Of a stretch of 64,000 nucleotides of DNA, positions 43,523 to 51,775 are shown piece after piece. The stretch is from the NCBI GenBank assembly GCA_017451645.1, contig JAFTNZ010000021.1, positions 62,001-126,000 of the forward strand, read 5' to 3'. Source of the stretch: Bacteroidaceae bacterium. GTDB lineage: Bacteria; Bacteroidota; Bacteroidia; Bacteroidales; Bacteroidaceae. The notes below the pieces were generated by a model. That model was not told the DNA's origin. It worked only from the letters and a program-made list of their open reading frames with translations, and made no database searches. Both the position numbers and the translations under genes were made by a program. Within the stretch, counting starts at the first letter, position 1. The number at the start of each line of letters is the position of its first letter.

Positions 43523-43655
43523 ATCTATAAGTTTTATCGTAATAGTCATTACCGTAACGATGGTTACGATGATGCAAAAGTGCAAATAAAATTATCATTC
43601 GTGCAATAAATCCATAGTTTTTATTAGGTTTTGCGGCAAGAATTTTCGTTATTCT

Positions 43656-43687
43656 TTTGCTTGATTCCCGAACTTTATATAATTTTG
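43656..43687 (+). promoter_or_regulatory. Consensus promoter for the 43694-43975 leader
   Basis: TTTG (43656-43659), 20 bp, TAATTTTG (43680-43687) match the consensus in both boxes. The transcript would begin near 43694, about 280 nt before the DUF2971 start. Confidence 0.75.
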
Positions 43688-43693
43688 CATTCG

Positions 43694-43922
43694 GAGTATG
43701 TAGCGACATAGCTTCAGCAACATTGAGGAAAAGAAAATTGTAAGAAGCGTTGTGCTTTAATCTTGTTTTTGAGAACCTAGGAAATTCATCAAAGTTACGC
43801 AAGGTGGCATTAGCGGTTCTCGCGCTGGTTTCCAGCGTGGGTCTGCTGCCTATTCATTTGCGTAACGGGCGATTCCTAGGGCCTTCAAAGACGATGAGTA
43901 GCACGCAGTTCCACGCTTTTTT
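43694..43922 (+). ncRNA. Candidate structured leader or ncRNA
   Basis: The transcript can form nested helices: CCTAGGAA/TTCCTAGG (43776-43783 with 43873-43880), GTTACGCAA/TTGCGTAAC (43794-43802 with 43858-43866) and an apical hairpin CGCTGG-TTT-CCAGCG (43823-43837). AGCGTGG (43834-43840) can instead pair with CCACGCT (43911-43917), which is followed by six T, so two exclusive folds are possible. No good ORF overlaps it on this strand. It could be a cis-acting leader for DUF2971 and the surface protein or an independent small RNA. Confidence 0.5.
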
Positions 43923-43975
43923 GTTAAATAAGAAATGTCGCATTCGGGGCTGGTGTGGCGATAGGAGAATAAAGA

Positions 43976-44791
43976 ATGAAAGTATATCATTACACGAGTT
44001 TAGAAGCTCTAAAGGGAATTTTAAGTGAAAATAAGGATCAATTATGTTTTTGGGGAACTCGGTACGATTCAATGAATGATTCTACAGATTGCATTTTTGC
44101 AGAATCGCATATTATACCCTGTGTGAAGTCTGCTTTAGAGGAATACGGATACAGCGAAGATGCCCTGGAGGATGTAGAAGCGTATCCATACATAGTATCA
44201 TTTTCTCAAGCAAAGGATAGCTTCTTCATGTGGAGAACATACAAAGCGGAAATAGCTATAGAATTGGACGATGCCGTAATAAAATCTGAAGTAGGTGAAT
44301 TAAAAGATGGGAAATATCATTCAGGTCTCTATTATGGAAAGTGCAGATACCCCAAAGATACTCAAGATATGCACCAAGTGTTTGTTGACCTCTTCAACCA
44401 AGCTGAAAAAACGATTAATAGTCTAATGGATACCGTACGTGAACAATTGCCTCTTATCAAATACTTCGGTTTTGAGTATGAGCAAGAAAGTCGCCTTTTT
44501 CAATTAGATTATAATTTGTCTATATTTCATGGGGAAAGCGGTAAATTTATTGATGGAGAAATCCCGAATGGCATAGGGGTGAAATGTGTCAGAGATCACG
44601 ATTTTGTATTCTATAAGAAGTTCTTTCTTCCTATCAAAGCATTATCTGGGATTATCATAAATTGTAATGACGAAAAACATTTTGAAAAAATAAAGAGTCA
44701 TTTGGAGTTGTTCCTCAAAATGCAAGGTATTACACATCCCATCGATATTACACAATCCAAAACTTGTAAATACATAAATTTAAATATTTAA
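43976..44791 (+). CDS. DUF2971 protein
   Basis: A 271-residue cytoplasmic protein of the DUF2971 type (start MKVYHYTSLEALKGIL; WGTRYDSMNDSTD; FSQAKDSFFMWRTYK; FGFEYEQESRLF). DUF2971 is of unknown function but is often found in accessory and defence neighbourhoods. The gene is more AT-rich than the flanking rpsA and mtaB regions, which suggests transfer. It follows a promoter-driven structured leader and stands 11 bp before the large surface-protein gene. Confidence 0.8.
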   Translation: MKVYHYTSLEALKGILSENKDQLCFWGTRYDSMNDSTDCIFAESHIIPCVKSALEEYGYSEDALEDVEAYPYIVSFSQAKDSFFMWRTYKAEIAIELDDAVIKSEVGELKDGKYHSGLYYGKCRYPKDTQDMHQVFVDLFNQAEKTINSLMDTVREQLPLIKYFGFEYEQESRLFQLDYNLSIFHGESGKFIDGEIPNGIGVKCVRDHDFVFYKKFFLPIKALSGIIINCNDEKHFEKIKSHLELFLKMQGITHPIDITQSKTCKYINLNI

Positions 44792-44802
44792 AACCACAAT
44801 TT

Positions 44803-47800
44803 GTGAAACCAACAATCAAATTCTCGCTGTTAGCAATAGCCACGCTATTGTGCAGCATCGCAGCTAATGCCCATGACTTCGTTGTCAATGGCATATATTA
44901 CAATAAACTGACATCCTCTACTGTTTCTGTAACTTATAGAGGAAGTTCTAGTAATGAGTATGATAATGAATATACCGGTAACATAACTATCCCTTCCAGT
45001 GTAAAATATGGCTCAACAACTTATACTGTGACAAGCATTGGAAGTAGTGCATTTTCTGGTTGCTCCGGTCTTACAAGCGTCACCATCCCTAATTCGGTGA
45101 CGAGCATTGGAAATGAAGCATTTTGGTATTGCTCCAGCCTTACAAGCATCACCATTCCCAATTCGGTGACGAGTATTGGAAATCATGCATTTTATGCTTG
45201 CTCCGGCCTTACATGCATAGTAGTGAAAGAGGGAAACACCGTGTATGATTCAAGAGAGAATTGTAATGCAATTATAGAAACAGCTACAAACACGTTAATT
45301 TCAGGTTGTCAATCTACTGTCATCCCTAATTCGGTGACGAGCATTGGAATTTATGCGTTCTATAAATGCTCCGGTCTTACAAGCGTCACCATCCCCAATT
45401 CGGTGACGAGCATTGGAAAGGGGGCGTTCTATTACTGCTCCAGTCTTACAAGCGTCACCATCCCCAATTCGGTGATGGATATTGGTGGCATGGCATTTCG
45501 TGACTGTTCTTCGTTGGAAGCTATATTTCTGTTGGGTGATACATATCCGACGTTGGAAATGATTTCATTGGAAACAGAAAATTCAGTATTTGATAGCAAC
45601 CATGAATCCCGTAAATTCTATGTGTTAGACCCTGAGAAATGTAAAAATGCTGAAGGTTGGAGCAAGTATGCAGATGACATCCTCCCATACGTCACTTTCA
45701 AAGAAACGCAATTCACCTACAGCGGTCATATCCCGGAAATTCCTTATACGCATCCAACCGAATTAGGAGTAAATACCGACAATGTTACAGGGATAGACGT
45801 AGGCACTTACGAGACGACAATCAAAATAAGCTACAATGGGGCTACAGTGTGCGACATCCCCTACACCTACACCATCACTCCTGCTCCCCTGACCCTTAGT
45901 GTGAACGATGCAGAACGGACATACGGCGATGATAATCCCGCATTCAGCTACTCGCTGACGGGGTTTGTGAACAACGAGAACGAAAGTGTGCTCACTACAC
46001 CCGTGACACTCTCTACCCCAGCCACAGCAACGAGCACGGCAGGTACGTATGCCATCAATGCTACAGCAGCAGCCAAAAACTATACCATCGAAGTGGATAA
46101 AGGTACGCTGACTGTGAAGAAAGCACCGCTGACCGTGAAGGCCAACAACAAGAGCCGCACTTATGGAGATGCCAACCCGCAGTTCGATGTTTCCTACATC
46201 GGTCTGAAGAATGGGGAGAGCACCATCGCACAGACCTCACCTTTCAACATCTCCACTACGGCTACAGCCAAGAGTGATGCCGGCATCTATCCCATCACAG
46301 TGACGGGAGGAGTGTCCAACAACTACGAGTTTATCGAATACCTGCCCGGTGAACTTACCGTTGGCAAAGCTCCGCTGACCATCGCTGTACAGAGTACGGC
46401 ACGAAGCTATGGCGAAGAGAACCCGACGTTCAAGTTTTCCTACTCAGGTTTCAGAAACGGTGATACGGAAGCCAATCTGCTGACACCTCCTGCTGCCACC
46501 ACACCTGCCACACCCACAAGTTCCGTAGGGAACTATACCCTCACCCCCAATGGAGCGACTTCCAACAACTACGACATTGCCTACACCAACGGTACACTGA
46601 CGGTGGAAAAGGCTCTGCTGACCATCCGGGCCAACAATGCGACAAGGATGTATGGCGATGAGAATCCGGCATTCACATTCACCTACACCGGATTCAAGAA
46701 TCAGGAGACAGAGGCGGCATTGGCCGAATTGCCGACAGCCACCTCTGTGAATGTTACAGCTGCCGTGGGCAACTACGACATTGTGCCGGCTGGAGCCATG
46801 GCGCAGAACTATGCCATCAACTATGCCAACGGCGTGCTTGCCGTCACCAAAGCACCGCTGAGTGTGGCGGTCACCGACTGCCGGAAGACTTATGGCGACG
46901 AGAATCCACGCTTCGGATTGACCTATAGCGGCTTCCGCAATGGAGACGATGAGAGATGCATCGCTACCGCTCCTGCGGTGACAACCAATGCAACCGTCGC
47001 CAGTGGTGCAGGCATCTACGTGCTCATGCCGGAGGGAGGCACAGCACAAAACTACGAATTCACAGCGTACAAGCAGGGTACTCTCACCGTAGAGAAAGCA
47101 GCACTGACCCTGATTGCAGACGACATGCAACGGCTCTATTTTGAGGAGAATCCCACCTTTACTTTCCACGGCGAGGGATGGAAAAATGGTGATACAGAAA
47201 GTTGCCTCACCGTGCAGCCTACCTTTGCCTGCACAGCCAAAAAGGTGAGCGGTGCAGGTGTCTATGAGATAAGCCTGCAGGGAGCCAATGCCAAGAACTA
47301 TGTGCCGAGCTACACAGCGGGCACACTCACCGTAGGCAAACGGGAAGTGACGGTGACTGTAAACGATGCAGAGAAAATCTACGGTGAAGATAATCCTGCA
47401 TTCGGCGTGAAGTATGAAGGCTTTGTGAACAATGAGACAGAAAAGGTGCTGACTTCTCCGGTGGTAGTGCAATGCGAAGCGGAGAAGATGAGCGATGCCG
47501 GCTCCTACGAAATAACAGCTTCGGGAGCTGAAGCCGCCAACTATGACTTCATCTACACGACCGGCACGCTCACTATCGGCAAGGCTACGCAGGAAATCAT
47601 CTGGGAACAGGAGCTGACAGACATCCCCCTCGGCACACAGATTCCGCTGGAAGCTGTGGCTACTTCGGGACTCGAAGTGGAATATGAAGTGGAGGAGAAC
47701 GACATCATCTCCCTCTATGAAGCCGGTGGCAAACTCTACATCGACTGTGCCGGGTACGGCAAGGTTGTCATCAAGGCTATACAGCCGGGCAACCGGAACT

Positions 47801-48066
47801 ATCACGCAGCCACCCGAATCTATAAGACTCTGACCATTATTGATCCGACGGGAGTGGAAACTGTAGAAGGGGATGATGCCGCTATCTATACCGCTGATGG
47901 GCGTATCGTAGTGGAGAACGCATCTGCCGACATCCTTGTCTATGACCTCACCGGTCGGCTTGTGAAGTCGGTGCAGTCTGCTGCTGTACGGACAGAAATC
48001 CCGATGGAGACACCGGGCATCTACTTCGTACGCACCGGTGTGGTGACGAAGAAGGTGAAGCTGTAA
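44803..48066 (+). CDS. BspA-like leucine-rich surface protein with MBG repeats
   Basis: A 1087-residue secreted protein that starts with GTG. Signal peptide to about residue 23. Residues about 60-235 are BspA-type leucine-rich repeats of 23 residues (TSVTIPNSVTSIGxxAFxxC). Residues about 360-945 hold seven MBG domains of 75-80 residues, each with the theme YGDxNPxFxxxYxGFxN. The end (about 1015-1087, VYDLTGRLVKSV, PGIYFVRTG, KKVKL) is a sorting-like domain of the type IX secretion kind. It is probably an adhesin on the cell surface. The LRR part is encoded by near-identical 69-bp DNA repeats, so its copy number may vary between strains. Confidence 0.85.
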   Translation: MKPTIKFSLLAIATLLCSIAANAHDFVVNGIYYNKLTSSTVSVTYRGSSSNEYDNEYTGNITIPSSVKYGSTTYTVTSIGSSAFSGCSGLTSVTIPNSVTSIGNEAFWYCSSLTSITIPNSVTSIGNHAFYACSGLTCIVVKEGNTVYDSRENCNAIIETATNTLISGCQSTVIPNSVTSIGIYAFYKCSGLTSVTIPNSVTSIGKGAFYYCSSLTSVTIPNSVMDIGGMAFRDCSSLEAIFLLGDTYPTLEMISLETENSVFDSNHESRKFYVLDPEKCKNAEGWSKYADDILPYVTFKETQFTYSGHIPEIPYTHPTELGVNTDNVTGIDVGTYETTIKISYNGATVCDIPYTYTITPAPLTLSVNDAERTYGDDNPAFSYSLTGFVNNENESVLTTPVTLSTPATATSTAGTYAINATAAAKNYTIEVDKGTLTVKKAPLTVKANNKSRTYGDANPQFDVSYIGLKNGESTIAQTSPFNISTTATAKSDAGIYPITVTGGVSNNYEFIEYLPGELTVGKAPLTIAVQSTARSYGEENPTFKFSYSGFRNGDTEANLLTPPAATTPATPTSSVGNYTLTPNGATSNNYDIAYTNGTLTVEKALLTIRANNATRMYGDENPAFTFTYTGFKNQETEAALAELPTATSVNVTAAVGNYDIVPAGAMAQNYAINYANGVLAVTKAPLSVAVTDCRKTYGDENPRFGLTYSGFRNGDDERCIATAPAVTTNATVASGAGIYVLMPEGGTAQNYEFTAYKQGTLTVEKAALTLIADDMQRLYFEENPTFTFHGEGWKNGDTESCLTVQPTFACTAKKVSGAGVYEISLQGANAKNYVPSYTAGTLTVGKREVTVTVNDAEKIYGEDNPAFGVKYEGFVNNETEKVLTSPVVVQCEAEKMSDAGSYEITASGAEAANYDFIYTTGTLTIGKATQEIIWEQELTDIPLGTQIPLEAVATSGLEVEYEVEENDIISLYEAGGKLYIDCAGYGKVVIKAIQPGNRNYHAATRIYKTLTIIDPTGVETVEGDDAAIYTADGRIVVENASADILVYDLTGRLVKSVQSAAVRTEIPMETPGIYFVRTGVVTKKVKL

Positions 48067-48093
48067 GAGTCCTCCTCTACTGAACTGAAAGCA

Positions 48094-48147
48094 AAACCTC
48101 CGCTTGCAATCCGGACAATCACGGGATGCAAGCGGAGGTTTGTTTTT
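48094..48147. terminator. Bidirectional terminator between converging genes
   Basis: A 15-bp perfect stem (48094-48108 with 48127-48141) extended after a one-base bulge by TCC/GGA is followed by a T-rich stretch on each strand. It serves both the surface-protein gene and the leftward glycosyltransferase gene. Confidence 0.8.
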
Positions 48148-48177
48148 GGGGTACTCCAATGCTCAAACTGTTGGTAC

Positions 48178-49212
48178 CTATCTCTTCAATTCGCTGAACG
48201 TTCGTCTCCTGAGGATATAATACTGCCATATCAGACACCAACGGAAACGTCCTGCAGGATGAGGACATGTGGCAGTGCGTCGCAACTCTTCGCGCACGGA
48301 GGCATAAGTCGGGCGCAAGCGGTGAAAGTCGCGCACTGCACTGATTACGGCACGTGCATGGCTCCACTGTCCTGTAACTGCAAAACGTAAGCATGCCACG
48401 GCATCCAATATGCTGCGTACCGACATTACGCGGAACAACTCTGCAGAAGTGGGCACATTCTTGTAGAGCATGAGCAGTGAGTTACGGAAGTTGAGGTAGG
48501 TTTTGCGTGGATGGGCGGATGAAAGGGTGGCTCCTCCCACGTGCCATACGCGGCTGTCTGTGATGCAGACTATTTGTCGTCCCCTACTGAGCAGACGCCA
48601 ACAAAGGTCTATTTCCTCCATGTGGGCAAAGAATTGCTCGTCGAGTCCACCCACAGCAAGGTAGTCTGCCGTGCGGACAAGCAGGGCTGCACCTGTGGCC
48701 CAGAATACCGGGTGGTGGCCGGAAGGCTCGTCGTATTGCCCATAGTCTGCTTCTACACGATCCATTACACGTCCTCGGCAGAGAGGGTAGCCGTATCGGT
48801 CGATGAAGCCTCCGGCTGCTCCGGCGTGTTCGAATATGCCGCGCTGGGAGTAGCTCAATATTTTGGGCTGGCAGGCTGCCGTTCCAGGGTGCGTGTCCAT
48901 ATAGTCGAGCAAGGGCGGAAGCCAATCTGTGGGCACCTCCACATCGGAGTTGAGCAGCAGGGTGTATGTCGAATCTACCTGCTTGATGGCACGGTTGTAA
49001 CCTCCGGCAAAGCCATAGTTGCGGTCGAGCCGGATGATGCGGACGGTGGGAAACTGGCTGCGGACGAGACTGACAGACTCGTCGGTGGAGGCATTGTCTG
49101 CCACGCAGACCTCTACCTCAGGCATGTTGGCGCACGAGGCTGCGACTGAGGGAAGGAACTGCCGGAGCATCTGCTCACCGTTCCAATTGAGGATGACGAT
49201 AGAGAGTTTCAT
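48178..49212 (-). CDS. Glycosyltransferase family 2
   Basis: A 344-residue GT-A fold enzyme. Family pattern: LSIVILNWNGEQMLRQFLPS, VCVADNASTDES, LDRNYGFAGGYNRA and LLLNSDVEV, where NSD (88-90) is the metal/nucleotide site. Later: FWATGAALLVRTADY, GGLDEQFFAHMEEIDLCWR. The pattern is that of rhamnosyl-type GT2 enzymes that build cell-surface polysaccharides. It has no transmembrane segment. Last gene of the leftward run, 15 bp after mtaB. Confidence 0.92.
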   Translation of the reverse strand: MKLSIVILNWNGEQMLRQFLPSVAASCANMPEVEVCVADNASTDESVSLVRSQFPTVRIIRLDRNYGFAGGYNRAIKQVDSTYTLLLNSDVEVPTDWLPPLLDYMDTHPGTAACQPKILSYSQRGIFEHAGAAGGFIDRYGYPLCRGRVMDRVEADYGQYDEPSGHHPVFWATGAALLVRTADYLAVGGLDEQFFAHMEEIDLCWRLLSRGRQIVCITDSRVWHVGGATLSSAHPRKTYLNFRNSLLMLYKNVPTSAELFRVMSVRSILDAVACLRFAVTGQWSHARAVISAVRDFHRLRPTYASVREELRRTATCPHPAGRFRWCLIWQYYILRRRTFSELKR

Positions 49213-49227
49213 GAAATCGTGGGCAAG

Positions 49228-50574
49228 TTATTGTTGGCAACTCTGGCATTCTGCACTCAATACTCCTCTCATGGTCCCCTTTTCGTCCATTCCTGTAAGA
49301 CGGACACGGGTGAGGGAATTCTCCGTGAGTCGGGCAGCTGAGTCGGACACTTCCACGCGGATATAGTTGTCGGTGAAGCCGTGGAAAGGTTGTCCGGGGC
49401 GGGGACGTTCGAGCAGTACGGTGGCTTCTTGTCCGATATGGCGGGTGTAGAATGCCTTGGTCTTCTCGTCGGAGAGGGCTATCAGCAGCTGGCTCCTCCG
49501 GTGTTTCTTCTCGGGAGAGACTACATGAGGTATCTCCAGTGCGCGGGTGCCCGGGCGTTCGGAATAGCTGAAAACGTGGAGTTGGGTGACAGGCAGGCTG
49601 TCGATGAAGCGGTAAGCTTCTTCGAAACAAGTCTCCGTCTCGCCTCGTGAGCCGACGATGACATCCACCCCGATGAAGGCATCCGGCATCAGACTGCGGA
49701 TGGTGGCGATGCGCGATGCAAAGAGTGCAGTGTCGTAGCGGCGGTGCATGAGTCGGAGTACTTCGTCGGAACCACTTTGAAGAGGGATGTGGAAATGGGG
49801 CATGAAGCGCTTGGAACGGGCCACAAAGCGGATGATTTCGTCTGTTAGCAGGTTGGGCTCGATGGACGAGATGCGGTAGCGGCTGATGCCCTCCACCTCG
49901 TCGAGTGCTCGGATAAGATCGTAGAACGTTTCGCCTGTGCTTTTCCCAAAGTCTCCAATGTTGACACCGGTGATGACGATTTCACGTCCTCCCTCATCGG
50001 CTACCTGCCGGGCCTGCTCCACGAGTGAAGCGATGGAGGCATTCCGGCTGCGACCCCGGGCTTGGGGAATGGTGCAGTAGGTGCAGAAATAGTCGCATCC
50101 GTCTTGAACCTTGAGGAAATAGCGTGTGCGGTCACCCCGTGAGCACGAGGGGGCAAATGTGCGGATGTCCCGTCGGGGGGTCGTGTGGATGGAGGGGGTA
50201 GTCCGCTGCAACCATTTGTCCCGCAGCAAAGAGATGATTTCCCCTTTCTTCTCTGCCCCCACTATGAGGTCAACCCCAGGGATGTGCGCAATGCGCTCCG
50301 GTTGCAATTGGGCATAGCATCCTGTGACAACGACAAAGGCATCGGGGTGTCGGCGTATCATACGATGAATGGCTTGCCGGCATTTGTGGTCGGCCACTTC
50401 GGTGACTGAGCAAGTGTTGATGATACAAAGGTCGGCCTTCTCTTCCGGCCCTACCGTGCGTACGCCTGCCTCTTTCAACAACCGTCCGATGGTGGATGTT
50501 TCAGAAAAGTTCAGTTTGCATCCTAATGTGTAATAGGCTGCAGTGAGCCCGTTCAGTATTTCGTCATGATTCAT
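49228..50574 (-). CDS. mtaB: tRNA t6A37 methylthiotransferase
   Basis: A 448-residue radical-SAM enzyme that converts t6A to ms2t6A at tRNA position 37. N-terminal UPF0004 domain: TLGCKLNFSET and ADLCIINTCSVTEVAD. Radical-SAM cluster motif CDYFCTYCTIPQARG (about 155-170). C-terminal TRAM domain from about residue 380 (HIGQEATVLLERP). Length is normal for MtaB. It is 14 bp downstream of the Smr gene in the same direction. Confidence 0.94.
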   Translation of the reverse strand: MNHDEILNGLTAAYYTLGCKLNFSETSTIGRLLKEAGVRTVGPEEKADLCIINTCSVTEVADHKCRQAIHRMIRRHPDAFVVVTGCYAQLQPERIAHIPGVDLIVGAEKKGEIISLLRDKWLQRTTPSIHTTPRRDIRTFAPSCSRGDRTRYFLKVQDGCDYFCTYCTIPQARGRSRNASIASLVEQARQVADEGGREIVITGVNIGDFGKSTGETFYDLIRALDEVEGISRYRISSIEPNLLTDEIIRFVARSKRFMPHFHIPLQSGSDEVLRLMHRRYDTALFASRIATIRSLMPDAFIGVDVIVGSRGETETCFEEAYRFIDSLPVTQLHVFSYSERPGTRALEIPHVVSPEKKHRRSQLLIALSDEKTKAFYTRHIGQEATVLLERPRPGQPFHGFTDNYIRVEVSDSAARLTENSLTRVRLTGMDEKGTMRGVLSAECQSCQQ

Positions 50575-50588
50575 AGCTTGCTACTTTT

Positions 50589-51707
50589 TCAGGCATCTTT
50601 CTTCCTTATTGTTACCATTGTGGCACCGAACCCGTATTCGCGGAACGAGGCATCTTGGAAAAGACACTGCCGGTATTTGCTTTTCAGTTCCTGCTCGATA
50701 GCCCGACGGAGTACCCCTTCTCCCTTGCCGTGGATGAATACTATCTTCTGCCCGGAATGGTTCAGGTGTTCGTCCATGGTGCGGCGGAAAATCTTGAGTT
50801 GGTATTCCAGCATCTCTCCGGAAGTCATGCCCGAAGTGTTGTCGAGCAAAGCATGGATGTGCAAGTCGATTTCGATGACGGATGGGGTGCCTGCCGCTTT
50901 GGAGTGCCTGTCCTGCTTGCCGGTGGAGGTAGCTTCCGGATGTTTCGGGCCATTCGGCTTCTTCCCTAACAAAGTTTCTTGCAATTCTTTAGCGTTGACG
51001 TGCACTTGGCGTACGGGTACATCATTCACAATGAGGTCGTAAAGAAGGGCTGGCTCGTCGAAGAAGGGAGATTCGCGGAAGGTGTGCAGCTTGTAAAACT
51101 TCACAGTGTCGATGCGCAGTTCCACGTTGACGGCGGGTTTGGACAGATAGCTCCGTTCTTCCTTGAAGGCGATGAGCTGTACGCTTATGCGCTCCATGCT
51201 GTTCAAGGTCTCTTTGCCGAATTCCTCCAAGAAGAGTTTGGTGTTCGGCTCTATCAGTCCGTGGGCATGTGTTGTCCAACTGTGACCGTCAGCAGTAGCA
51301 TATATATAATAAAGGTAATAGTTGCTGTCGTTGACAAGGTAAGAGTCGAACATAGTGGTTGTGACAGTTTTGATGTCTTGTGGCACGTAGGCCAGCTTCA
51401 CGTTGAGGGTGTTGTTCCCTTTGATTTCGGTAGCAGCCTGGCCTCTCTTCGGCTCCTCTGAGGGGAAGTGGGCTGCAGTTTCAGCCGGGGTATCTTCTCT
51501 TCTCCCTTGTGGAGGGGTAGGAGTGAGGGGCTTCTTCACCCTGGCAATGTTGTAGTCGTCCGTTTCTATCACCACACACTCCCGCATGGGCATGGGGATT
51601 TCAAATCCATCCTCGTCTTCCACAAGTACGATGTCTTTTCCTTGGAAGCCACAAACGGTGCCTCCTCCCACTTCACTAAGGAAGCGTACTTTATCTCCTT
51701 TCTTCAT
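50589..51707 (-). CDS. DUF2027 and Smr-domain protein
   Basis: A 372-residue protein. An N-terminal SH3-like part ([16 protein letters not shown]) is followed by a DUF2027 middle region ([30 protein letters not shown]) and a C-terminal Smr domain (about 285-372) with the motifs IDLHIHALL and [14 protein letters not shown]. Smr domains bind or nick nucleic acids; the cellular role here is unknown. Residues 59-92 ([13 protein letters not shown] to EEPKRGQ) are encoded by a GC-rich palindromic repeat that interrupts two conserved parts without breaking the frame. Confidence 0.85.
   Translation of the reverse strand: MKKGDKVRFLSEVGGGTVCGFQGKDIVLVEDEDGFEIPMPMRECVVIETDDYNIARVKKPLTPTPPQGRREDTPAETAAHFPSEEPKRGQAATEIKGNNTLNVKLAYVPQDIKTVTTTMFDSYLVNDSNYYLYYIYATADGHSWTTHAHGLIEPNTKLFLEEFGKETLNSMERISVQLIAFKEERSYLSKPAVNVELRIDTVKFYKLHTFRESPFFDEPALLYDLIVNDVPVRQVHVNAKELQETLLGKKPNGPKHPEATSTGKQDRHSKAAGTPSVIEIDLHIHALLDNTSGMTSGEMLEYQLKIFRRTMDEHLNHSGQKIVFIHGKGEGVLRRAIEQELKSKYRQCLFQDASFREYGFGATMVTIRKKDA
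51432..51533 (-). repeat. GC-rich palindromic repeat, copy 3, inserted in frame
   Basis: This 102-bp stretch within the Smr gene contains the same core as the repeats at 19264 and 19390 (AAGAAG, CCC, CCCCTCC, GGGAGAAGAGAAGAT in the coding sense), plus a second palindromic half around 51440-51470. Its length is a multiple of three, so the reading frame survives. Confidence 0.65.
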
Positions 51708-51775
51708 TGGTCTGATGGTTTACTGTTAACCTGTTCTGTTCCATTTGTCATTTTTTTCTCTTCATTGCAGCTGTC

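Noticed and set aside
43509..43802. A 97-codon minus-strand frame
   Set aside because: It is antisense to the promoter and structured leader at 43656-43922, which explain the conservation better.
46444..48159. A 571-codon minus-strand frame opposite the MBG repeats
   Set aside because: It is Cys- and His-rich, mirrors the repeat pattern of the forward gene and has no recognisable domains.
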